Assembly (NCBI RefSeq): GCF_004348325.1
Contig: NZ_SMKF01000001.1
Location: forward strand, 122,049 to 186,048
Direction of reading: 5' to 3'
DNA: 64,000 nt
Source: Micromonospora sp. KC213
Lineage (GTDB): Bacteria > Actinomycetota > Actinomycetes > Mycobacteriales > Micromonosporaceae
Of the stretch, positions 10,019 through 16,823 are shown one piece after another (the stretch's first letter is position 1; the number at the start of each line of letters is the position of its first letter). The notes under the pieces were generated by a model, which searched no databases, was not told the origin of the DNA, and saw only the letters and a list, made by a program, of their open reading frames with translations. A program made the translations under genes and the position numbers.

Positions 10019-11613
10019 CGGACACGCTGTCGCGACCTCGGCAACGCCTCGACGCCGACCGGCACGCCGACCTGGCCGCCGCGCACGCTCTCTTCGGCTG
10101 CCTGGTACGCGAGATCGCCCTGCCCGACGGCGACATGACCGTGGGTGGGGGTGCGGCGGTGCTCCGGCTACGGCACCTCGACGTGGCGCTGCGCTGCGCC
10201 GTCGCGCGGATCTCACCGGTCGGCGCACACCGCTACGCCGGCCCGGTGCAGCTGCGGCTCGACGGCGACCGGTGGACGGATCTGGACGCTCCCCGGCTGG
10301 CCGAGCTGGTCGCCGCGGAACTCACCGCCCGCACCGGCCGGACGAACGACGAGTTCGCCGGGCAGGTGCGGGCCAGCCGGGACGCGGTGACCCGGCTGCT
10401 GGCCGAACGGCCGGAGCGGGATCCCACCCCCACCGGGGAACCGGCCATCGACGCGTACGTGGCGTCCGAACAGTCGTTGCTCCTCGGCCATCCGCACCAC
10501 CCTGCCCCGAAGTGGCGTAGCGGCGACGCGGACAGCTGGCGGGCGTACGCGCCGGAGCTGCGCCGCGCGTTCCGGCTGCACTGGCTCGCGGTCCCGGACG
10601 ACCTGGTCGCGGGCGCGGGGCCGTTCGATCCGCTGGTGGCGGCCCTCGATCCCCCGCGTCCGCCGGCCGGGCACCGGGTGCTGCCCGTGCATCCCTGGCA
10701 GTTGGCGCTGGTCCCGCCCACGCATCCCCGGCTGCGTCGGCTGGGCCCGGCCGGCGTCCCGGTGCGCCCCACGGCGAGCGTGCGCACCCTCTACGCCCCC
10801 GAGGCCGATCTGTTCCTCAAGACCAGCCTGCACGTGCGGATCACCAACTGCCTGCGCAAGAACGCCCGGTACGAACTCACCGGCGCGGTCGCCCTGACCG
10901 ATCTGCTCTCCCGGGTGCCGATGCCGGCCGGCGTCGCACTGCTCACCGAGCCCGCCTACCGCACGGTCGACGCGCCGGGCGCGGACGAGGCGTACGGCAC
11001 GATCCTGCGCACCGGCCTGCGCCCGCACCTGGGCCCCGGAGAGACGCCGCTGCTCGCGGCGGCGCTCGCCGCCGCACCCCTGCCGGCGGTGGATCCGGTG
11101 GCCTGGTGGCGGTCGTACGTCGGGTTGCTCGTCCCGGCGGTGCTGCACAGCTGGCTGCGTCATGGCGTCGTGTACGAGGCGCACCTGCAGAACGTGGTCG
11201 TGGTGCTCGACTCCGAGCGCCGCCCGGTGCGACTACTGCTGCGGGACCTGGAAGGGGCGAAGCTCGACACCAGCCGGTGGGCCACCTGGCCACCGGGCGT
11301 CCCGTCACAGGCCGCGTACGGGCCCCGGGACGCCCACCGCCGGATCATCTACTGCCTGTTCGTCAACCACCTGGCCGGCATCTGCGGCGCGCTCGCCGAC
11401 GCGCGGCCCGGCATCGAGCCCCAGCTGTGGCGGGAGCTCGGCGCGGTCCTCGCGGCGGTCGCCGCCGACCTCGACGACCCTCCGGAACTGCACGCGCTGC
11501 TGCGCGGCGAACCCTTGGTGGCCAAGGCCAACCTCCTGGTGCGGTGGCGACGCGACGCCGACCGCGCCGCGCCGTTCGTGCCGGTGCCGAACCCGATCGG
11601 AGCGCCGCGGTGA
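10015..11613 (+). CDS. IucA/IucC-family NIS siderophore synthetase (second copy)
   Basis: 532 residues. Motifs in order: GHPHHPAPKWRSG, LPVHPWQL, PTASVRTLY, FLKTSLHVRITNCLRKN (characteristic of the NIS core), VYEAHLQN, LLRDLEGAKLD, CLFVNHLAGI, and KANLLVRW near the end. It is closer to the canonical IucA/SbnE pattern than its upstream neighbour. A TTG start at 10015 overlaps the upstream stop (TTGA), and its own stop overlaps the decarboxylase start (GTGA), so translation of the four genes is coupled. The carboxylate substrate cannot be told by eye; citrate or its derivative is the default expectation. Confidence 0.92.
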   Translation: MTDTLSRPRQRLDADRHADLAAAHALFGCLVREIALPDGDMTVGGGAAVLRLRHLDVALRCAVARISPVGAHRYAGPVQLRLDGDRWTDLDAPRLAELVAAELTARTGRTNDEFAGQVRASRDAVTRLLAERPERDPTPTGEPAIDAYVASEQSLLLGHPHHPAPKWRSGDADSWRAYAPELRRAFRLHWLAVPDDLVAGAGPFDPLVAALDPPRPPAGHRVLPVHPWQLALVPPTHPRLRRLGPAGVPVRPTASVRTLYAPEADLFLKTSLHVRITNCLRKNARYELTGAVALTDLLSRVPMPAGVALLTEPAYRTVDAPGADEAYGTILRTGLRPHLGPGETPLLAAALAAAPLPAVDPVAWWRSYVGLLVPAVLHSWLRHGVVYEAHLQNVVVVLDSERRPVRLLLRDLEGAKLDTSRWATWPPGVPSQAAYGPRDAHRRIIYCLFVNHLAGICGALADARPGIEPQLWRELGAVLAAVAADLDDPPELHALLRGEPLVAKANLLVRWRRDADRAAPFVPVPNPIGAPR

Positions 11614-12761
11614 GCCGACCGGTCTACGTGCACGACCTCGACGGCCTGGCCACGCATGCCCGCGCCATCCGGGCGGCGTTGCCCCGGCAGGTCGAACTGC
11701 TGTACGCCGTCAAGGCGAACCCGGACCCGGACGTGCTGCGGACCCTCGCCCCCATCGTCGACGGGTTCGAGACCGCCAGTCGCGGCGAACTGCGCCGGAT
11801 GGCCGAGGTCCTGCCCGGACGGGCCCCGGCCGCGTACGCCGGCCCGGGTAAGACCGACGAGGACCTCGCCGCCGCCCTCACCGCCGGGGTGGACCGCATC
11901 CACGTCGAGTCGCCGGCCGAGCTGCGACGCCTCGGCGCACTGGCCGTCGCGGCCGGCACGCCGGCCCGGGTGCTGCTCCGGGTGAATCTCCCGGTGGAGG
12001 CCCCCGGGGCGAGCCTGATCATGGGCGGGCGGCCCAGTCCGTTCGGCATGGACCCGACCGACGCGCTGGAATGCGTCCGCCACCCACCCCCCGGCGTCGA
12101 GGTGCGGGGCGTACACGCCCACCTGGCCAGCGGGCTGGACGCCGCGCTCGCCGGCGCGGTCGCCGCCGCCGTGGTCCGCTGGTCGGTCGCCGAGGTCGGC
12201 GCCGGGGAGGTCGACGTGGGCGGCGGCATGGCCGTCGACTACGCCGACCCGGCCGCGCGGTTCGACTGGGTGGGCTACGGCCGGGCGCTGGCGGACGTCC
12301 TCGACGCGTACCCGGGGCTGCGGCTGCGCGTCGAGCCGGGCCGGTCGGTCACCGCCTACTGCGGGGCGTACCTGACCGAGGTCATCGACGTGAAGCGCTC
12401 GCACGGCGAATGGTTCGTGGTGGTGGCGGGCGGCACGCACCACCTGCGCACACCGGCGGCCAAGGGGCATCCGCAGCCGTTCACGGTGTACCGGCGGCGA
12501 TACGGCGGGGGCCCGGGCCCCTGCACCGACGGCGGACCGGTCACCGTGGTCGGGCAGCTGTGCACCCCCAAGGACGTCCTGTCCCGGTCGAGCACGGTGG
12601 GACCGATCGGTGTGGGCGACGTGTTGCTCTTCGCCATGGCCGGCGCGTACGCCTGGAACATCAGCCATCGCGATTTCCTGCTGCACGACCCGCCGGAGTT
12701 CCGTACCGGTGATCCGGATCGGATGGCCGCCGGCTGGGCGGCTCGACCGTCCCGGTCGTGA
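11610..12761 (+). CDS. PLP-dependent LysA/ornithine-type decarboxylase of the siderophore operon
   Basis: 383 residues of the fold-III (alanine-racemase-like) decarboxylase family. The PLP lysine is in YAVKANPDP (residues about 31-39). Further landmarks are FETASRGEL, VDVGGGMAVDY (phosphate-binding glycine loop), RVEPGRSVTAYCG, and QLCTPKDVLSR followed by GDVLLFAMAGAYAWN, the usual active-site half from the partner subunit. A GTG start is set by GTGA overlap with the NIS gene. Relatives inside NIS loci, such as SbnH in staphyloferrin B synthesis, decarboxylate a siderophore intermediate, so here it may trim an amino acid already joined to a carboxylate core, or make a diamine. Its linkage argues against a housekeeping lysA. 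Confidence 0.88.
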   Translation: MSRPVYVHDLDGLATHARAIRAALPRQVELLYAVKANPDPDVLRTLAPIVDGFETASRGELRRMAEVLPGRAPAAYAGPGKTDEDLAAALTAGVDRIHVESPAELRRLGALAVAAGTPARVLLRVNLPVEAPGASLIMGGRPSPFGMDPTDALECVRHPPPGVEVRGVHAHLASGLDAALAGAVAAAVVRWSVAEVGAGEVDVGGGMAVDYADPAARFDWVGYGRALADVLDAYPGLRLRVEPGRSVTAYCGAYLTEVIDVKRSHGEWFVVVAGGTHHLRTPAAKGHPQPFTVYRRRYGGGPGPCTDGGPVTVVGQLCTPKDVLSRSSTVGPIGVGDVLLFAMAGAYAWNISHRDFLLHDPPEFRTGDPDRMAAGWAARPSRS

Positions 12762-12846
12762 CCCTGAACATGGCGGCTCCGGGCCGAATCGCCGCAGTAA
12801 TGTATTCCCCGCTGAATCGGGGGCAGCCGGCCGCCCTGATGCCGAT

Positions 12847-12884
12847 AAAGCCAGCCTTGCCTTACCAAAAGAAAGGCTAGCTTT
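12847..12884. terminator. Hairpin downstream of the NIS operon, with an iron-box-like loop
   Basis: AAAGCCAGCCTT (12847-12858) pairs with AAGGCTAGCTTT (12873-12884) with one mismatch, followed by ATT. It lies 85 nt after the decarboxylase stop and fits a terminator. The left arm and loop (12851-12869) also resemble half an iron box (CTTACCAAA side), so a regulatory role is an alternative. Confidence 0.55.
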
Positions 12885-13073
12885 ATTCATCGCCGACGCG
12901 TGGTGGGAATGGCGGCCAACCTTCTGTGAGCGGCGTTGCGCTGCTACAGTCCGATCCGAAAGGCACGCGTCCGCGGTTTCACCTTCCACGTGCGCGGCAC
13001 CTACGGACTGACATACGAGTACGCGGGCCGACGCATTCCTCTGCCCGCGATCCCGAAACAACATGGAGGCACC

Positions 13074-13370
13074 GTGAAAACTCTGCTGCAGACACCCCCG
13101 GTGCGTGAATGCGCCGCCACTGCGTGCAGTTTCAACGCCAACGGCTGCCACGCTCCGGCCATCACCGTGGCGTCGACGGGTGATGCCGCGTCCTGCGCGA
13201 CATTCGTCGAGTCTCCGCTTCAGGGTGGGATCGCGGAGGTCACCGGTGCCGTGGGTGCCTGCGCGCGTTCGGAGTGTGTCCACAACACCAACCTCGCCTG
13301 CACCGCCACGTCCATCACCGTCGGGCCCGGTGCCACCGCCAGCGACTGCCTCACCTACCAGCCCGCCTGA
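13074..13370 (+). CDS. Small eight-cysteine protein with two DUF1540 units
   Basis: 98 residues without signal peptide or membrane segment. Two repeats follow the DUF1540 pattern: ECAATACSFNANGCHAPAI with a later ASCATF, and ACARSECVHNTNLACTATSI with a later SDCLTY, giving four cysteines per unit at matching spacings. The arrangement suggests metal binding, though the function of DUF1540 is unknown to me. The GTG at 13074 is preferred because GGAGG sits at 13065-13069. It lies between the NIS operon and an iron box in the same orientation, so iron-linked expression is plausible. Confidence 0.85.
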   Translation: MKTLLQTPPVRECAATACSFNANGCHAPAITVASTGDAASCATFVESPLQGGIAEVTGAVGACARSECVHNTNLACTATSITVGPGATASDCLTYQPA

Positions 13371-13454
13371 CGGGCTTCGAAGCGCACGATCCGCCCGTTC
13401 GCCGGCTAGCGGACGTGGTGGCACCAGCCAGGGCTTGCACGACACCGCCTTGGC

Positions 13455-13473
13455 AAAGGTAAGCCTTACCTAC
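13455..13473. promoter_or_regulatory. Iron box upstream of the DUF2470 gene
   Basis: AAAGGTAAGCCTTACCTAC contains the near-perfect palindrome AGGTAAG-C-CTTACCT and matches the iron-box consensus at 13 of 19 positions. It sits between a candidate -35 (TTGGCA, 13450-13455) and -10 (TACTAA, 13471-13476), where a bound repressor would block RNA polymerase. Confidence 0.85.
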
Positions 13474-13528
13474 TAACGTCATAGCCCTAGGCCGATCACA
13501 CCTTCACTTCGTGGCCGAGGGGACTGAC

Positions 13529-14389
13529 ATGGCGTTGCATCCAGCCAGGCGACCAGCGGAACTGGCCCTGCCCGCCACTGACGCCGCCGCGACAGCGGAG
13601 CCGTCAGTGGCGGGCGCGCACGCCACGCTGACTGATGCCGACGCCGCGATGGCACGCTCAGTCCTCTCCGCCACGCCGTCGCTGCGGCTCCGGCTCGGCG
13701 ACGCCACCGTCGACCTCATCGACTCGCACGCCGTCCTGCCCGACGGCACGGTGGTTCTCGCGGTTGACGCGATGACCCAGACCGGCGGCCTGCTGGTCGC
13801 CACGCGCGGTCGGCCGGGCGCGGTACGCCTCGACGTCACGCAGCTCGTCCCGGTCGCCGTACGGTCCCGGGTGCGGGCCAGAGTGCGGATGCTGGGCACG
13901 GTACGCCGGCTCGACCCGGCGGCTCTGGACTCGTGCGACGGCGACAGCATCATGTCCCTGCTCGACCTGCCGCCCGTCGCGCTCTGGGCGCTCGAACCGG
14001 TCGAGGTCGGCCTTGGTCGCGACAGCGGCGATACCACGGTGAGCATCAGCGCCTATCGCACCGCACGCCCCGACCCGCTCGCCGACGACGAAGCCGAACA
14101 CCTGCGACACCTCACGCAGCAGCATGGCGATGTTCTCGGCCAGGTCGCCACGCTGCTCGTTCCGGCGTTGACGACCATGCCCGCCCGGGTCGTACCGGTC
14201 GCTGTCGACGCCGACGGTATCGTGCTGCGCGCGGAGACACCGGACCGGCACACCGACGTCCGACTACCGTTCGCCCGTCGGATCACGAAAAGCGCCGACC
14301 TGGCCGAGGGAGTGCGGACGCTGCTCGCGGAGGCGGTCCGACGTGGCGCATCCGGCGGCTTTGCGTTGGAGAGTGTGGAGCATTCGTAG
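13529..14389 (+). CDS. DUF2470-domain protein under iron-box control
   Basis: 286 residues, no signal peptide. The N-terminal part resembles the split-barrel half of heme-utilisation proteins (HugZ/pyridoxamine-oxidase-like). The C-terminal 90 residues, starting near EHLRHLTQQHGDVLGQVATLL, match the DUF2470 pattern. Such proteins occur in iron- and heme-related contexts in actinobacteria; catalysis is not shown by the sequence. The ATG at 13529 with GAGGGG 6 nt upstream is favoured over the GTG at 13511. It sits alone between an iron box and a strong terminator. Confidence 0.75.
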   Translation: MALHPARRPAELALPATDAAATAEPSVAGAHATLTDADAAMARSVLSATPSLRLRLGDATVDLIDSHAVLPDGTVVLAVDAMTQTGGLLVATRGRPGAVRLDVTQLVPVAVRSRVRARVRMLGTVRRLDPAALDSCDGDSIMSLLDLPPVALWALEPVEVGLGRDSGDTTVSISAYRTARPDPLADDEAEHLRHLTQQHGDVLGQVATLLVPALTTMPARVVPVAVDADGIVLRAETPDRHTDVRLPFARRITKSADLAEGVRTLLAEAVRRGASGGFALESVEHS

Positions 14390-14417
14390 AATGCCGATGA
14401 GGCGGATCAAATGCGGC

Positions 14418-14468
14418 GGGACTGCAGCGGCGGGCTCGGTCTTGCACCGAGCCCGCCGTTGCAGTCCC
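14418..14468. terminator. Bidirectional terminator between DUF2470 and GH62 genes
   Basis: A 23-bp stem with one G-T mismatch (left arm 14418-14440, right arm 14446-14468) and a 5-nt loop CTTGC lies in the gap between two convergent genes. Confidence 0.85.
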
Positions 14469-14495
14469 ACGTGATCCTGGTCGGAAACCGAGCCG

Positions 14496-16013
14496 CTAGC
14501 GTTGCAGGGTCAGCAGACCCGGCCGGTAGGGCAGGCGGCCGTAGTCGCCACCGGAGCGGGGGTCGCGCCCCTGGTACAGCAACTGCAGGTTGCAGGGGTC
14601 AACGGTCATGGTCTGATCAGCGTTGGTACGGATCAGTTCGCCGTGGCTGATGTCGTTGGTCCAGGTGGCGCCGCTGTTGGCCTTGCCGGCGAAGGGATTG
14701 CCCTCGGTTGCGGCCTGTGGCGTCCACGAACCGCCCAGGCTGGTGGCCGTGAACGAGCGGAAGTAGCGACCCTGCGCGCCGATCGCCTCAACGATCATGA
14801 GGTACCGGCTCTGGCCCTGGAGCTTGTAGACCTGAACCGCCTCGAACAGGTTGTTCTTCGTGTCGCTCATGATCGTCGTGTAGTTGGAGCCGAAGCTGCC
14901 CGGGAAGTTGCCGATGGGCATGCTCGCCCGGTAGATCTTGCCGTTGTCCCCGGCGAAGAAGAGGTACATGTTCGTGTCGTCACCGATGAGCGCCTGGTCG
15001 ATCGGGCCGGTGTCGGAGCCGGAGATGCTCCCGGTGAAGAGCGTCTGGTGCGGCGACCATGAATTGACGTTGGTGGGGTCGGTCGAGGTCCGGTAGGAGA
15101 ACGCGGGGCCACCCCACTGGTAGGCGAGCACCCAGATGTTCTTCGGGGCGAAGTAGAACAGCGAAGGCGCGACAGCGGAGAACGGCATCTGGTTCTGGCT
15201 GGCCGAGGCCATGTCGGACCAGTTCGTGAAGAGGCCGAAATTCATCGAGCCCCAGCTCGTTCCGTGGTCGTGCGTCGTCGCGTAGACCAGCTGCCGGCCG
15301 TTGTAGGGGGCGTGGGTGAAGTCCTTGAGCGAAACCCACCCCGACCGCGGTTGCGCCAGCGGGCCGGTCGAGCTCCAGCGGTATGACGACGGAAGGTTGC
15401 ACGTACCGGGCGGCGGCGTCGTCGGCGGTGGCGTGGTGGGGGGCGTTCCGCCGTCCACGCGAACAAGCTGCCACTGCTGGTTGGTGCCGTTCCAGTCGTC
15501 GTACTGCTGGATGTTGGCGCCGTCCGCGGTGGAGGCACCGGCGACGTCGATGGCCTTGTTGCTGTGGCGGCTGATGAACCGGACGTAGCCGCCGTCGGAG
15601 TCGGCCAGTCGCCACTGCTGGTTGGTGCCGTTCACATCGGCCCACTGGACGATGGCGGCGCCGTTGGCGGTGGAGCGGCCGGAGACGTCCAGGACCTTGC
15701 CGGAGTGACGGGACTTGATCCGGTAGTAACCACCGCCGGAGTCCACGAACTGCCACTGCTGTTGGTTCCCGTTGTTGCGCGACCACTGCGTGATCCGCGC
15801 GCCGTCGCTGGTGGACAGGTTGTACACGTCCAATGCCTTGCCACTGTTTCGATTCACCAGCACGTACCACGCGTTGGTGTCCACCGTGGCCGCCGACGCC
15901 GACGTCGCGGAAACCGCGACGAGCGCGCTGCCGACGACGAGCGCGGCAACCGAGGCGGCCAACCCCGACCGCCACCGACGCCACCTCACGGTGCGCGCAG
16001 ACCCAACCGGCAT
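14496..16013 (-). CDS. Secreted GH62 alpha-L-arabinofuranosidase with N-terminal CBM13
   Basis: 505 residues. A long twin-arginine-like signal peptide ([13 protein letters not shown], hydrophobic core, cleavage after ATSASA) precedes a ricin-type beta-trefoil with three QxW repeats (QQQWQF, NQQWRL, NQQWQL), a Pro/Thr linker ([10 protein letters not shown]) and a GH62 five-bladed propeller. Expected catalytic residues are visible: Asp in [12 protein letters not shown], Asp in [11 protein letters not shown] and Glu in [11 protein letters not shown]. It would remove arabinose side chains from arabinoxylan outside the cell. The ATG at 16013 follows AAAGGAG at 7-nt spacing; an upstream in-frame ATG at 16061 lacks such a site. 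A perfect 14-bp palindrome 111 nt upstream is its likely operator. Confidence 0.93.
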   Translation of the reverse strand: MPVGSARTVRWRRWRSGLAASVAALVVGSALVAVSATSASAATVDTNAWYVLVNRNSGKALDVYNLSTSDGARITQWSRNNGNQQQWQFVDSGGGYYRIKSRHSGKVLDVSGRSTANGAAIVQWADVNGTNQQWRLADSDGGYVRFISRHSNKAIDVAGASTADGANIQQYDDWNGTNQQWQLVRVDGGTPPTTPPPTTPPPGTCNLPSSYRWSSTGPLAQPRSGWVSLKDFTHAPYNGRQLVYATTHDHGTSWGSMNFGLFTNWSDMASASQNQMPFSAVAPSLFYFAPKNIWVLAYQWGGPAFSYRTSTDPTNVNSWSPHQTLFTGSISGSDTGPIDQALIGDDTNMYLFFAGDNGKIYRASMPIGNFPGSFGSNYTTIMSDTKNNLFEAVQVYKLQGQSRYLMIVEAIGAQGRYFRSFTATSLGGSWTPQAATEGNPFAGKANSGATWTNDISHGELIRTNADQTMTVDPCNLQLLYQGRDPRSGGDYGRLPYRPGLLTLQR

Positions 16014-16123
16014 AGCATCTCTCCTTTCGATCATCTGAACCGCCGACATGAAGCGCGCCACGTCGGTGCGGGCACCGACGACGCCCGTGTGCGAGCAGCG
16101 GCCCAGGCATCGACATCACTGGC

Positions 16124-16137
16124 TGTTAGCGCTAACA
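16124..16137. promoter_or_regulatory. Palindromic operator upstream of the GH62 gene (LacI-type)
   Basis: TGTTAGCGCTAACA is a perfect 14-bp palindrome of the kind bound by LacI-family sugar repressors in actinomycetes (central CG, GTTAGCGCTAAC core). I did not see a second copy in the window, and no LacI gene is present. Confidence 0.6.
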
Positions 16138-16555
16138 GAGCACTCTCTCCGTCGTGGCCCGAGGCAGAAGGGTGTAGGGACGTGGCGACAAGTTGCCACT
16201 GGGTGGTGTGACTCACCGCACCATGCGATGGACTGTGAACGACAACAGCGAGCCGCGTCAAGATGTTTCGGCAATGTTTCGGAAAGTGCGTCGAAACCCG
16301 CCGAGCCCCGCCCAGGCTCGACCTCGTCAGCCCCGACCGATCCGGTATCACGTCGCAACCCTCCCGCCGGCGCCAGCGACCGCCGCAGCGGCCGACTCCG
16401 TGGCGGCGCGGGCACACGCCCATCAGCGCTCGGTCGCGCCCGCGGACAGTTGGCCCAACCCCTGTCGAGATCACCGACGACAACAGGCGGACCCGCGCCA
16501 GCGTTTCGACCCGCTCCTGGCGCCGACACCTCTAACCATAAGACATTGAAGCTTG

Positions 16556-16584
16556 TTGACATCATACATCACACGACCTATGTT
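16556..16584 (+). promoter_or_regulatory. Sigma70-type promoter of the beta-helix gene
   Basis: TTGACA (16556-16561), a 17-bp spacer and TATGTT (16579-16584) form an unusually good vegetative promoter for this GC content. The spacer includes ATCATACATC, which resembles the GTATGAC-type operator halves found elsewhere in the window. The 240-nt leader to the GTG at 16824 holds no clear gene. Confidence 0.6.
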
Positions 16585-16823
16585 CCACGTACATTGCGGT
16601 CGCAGCGCTGGGAGCAGCCGATCTCATCATCTCCACGTCGAGAGTGAGCAGTCATGAGGCAGTGACACGGTGGCCGGCCATGGCGGTCGCGGCGCTCGAG
16701 ATCGCGGGTGCGGCAGGACTCGGGACAACCTGGCCCCGGCCCGGATCGCGGTCGGCAGTTCCTCCGGGCCCATGATGGCCCACATCCTCGCGGCTCAGCA
16801 TCCGGACCTGAAAGGAACAGTAC

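Noticed and set aside
11610..12761. Housekeeping diaminopimelate decarboxylase (lysA)
   Set aside because: Its start overlaps an NIS synthetase gene in an iron-regulated operon, which favours a siderophore role.
11349..13445. Open frame of 698 codons on the minus strand
   Set aside because: It is antisense to the decarboxylase and DUF1540 genes, with low-complexity composition and no domain.
16669..16810. Short open frame before the beta-helix gene
   Set aside because: About 30 codons, no ribosome site or domain; it lies in the leader between the TTGACA/TATGTT promoter and the real GTG start.
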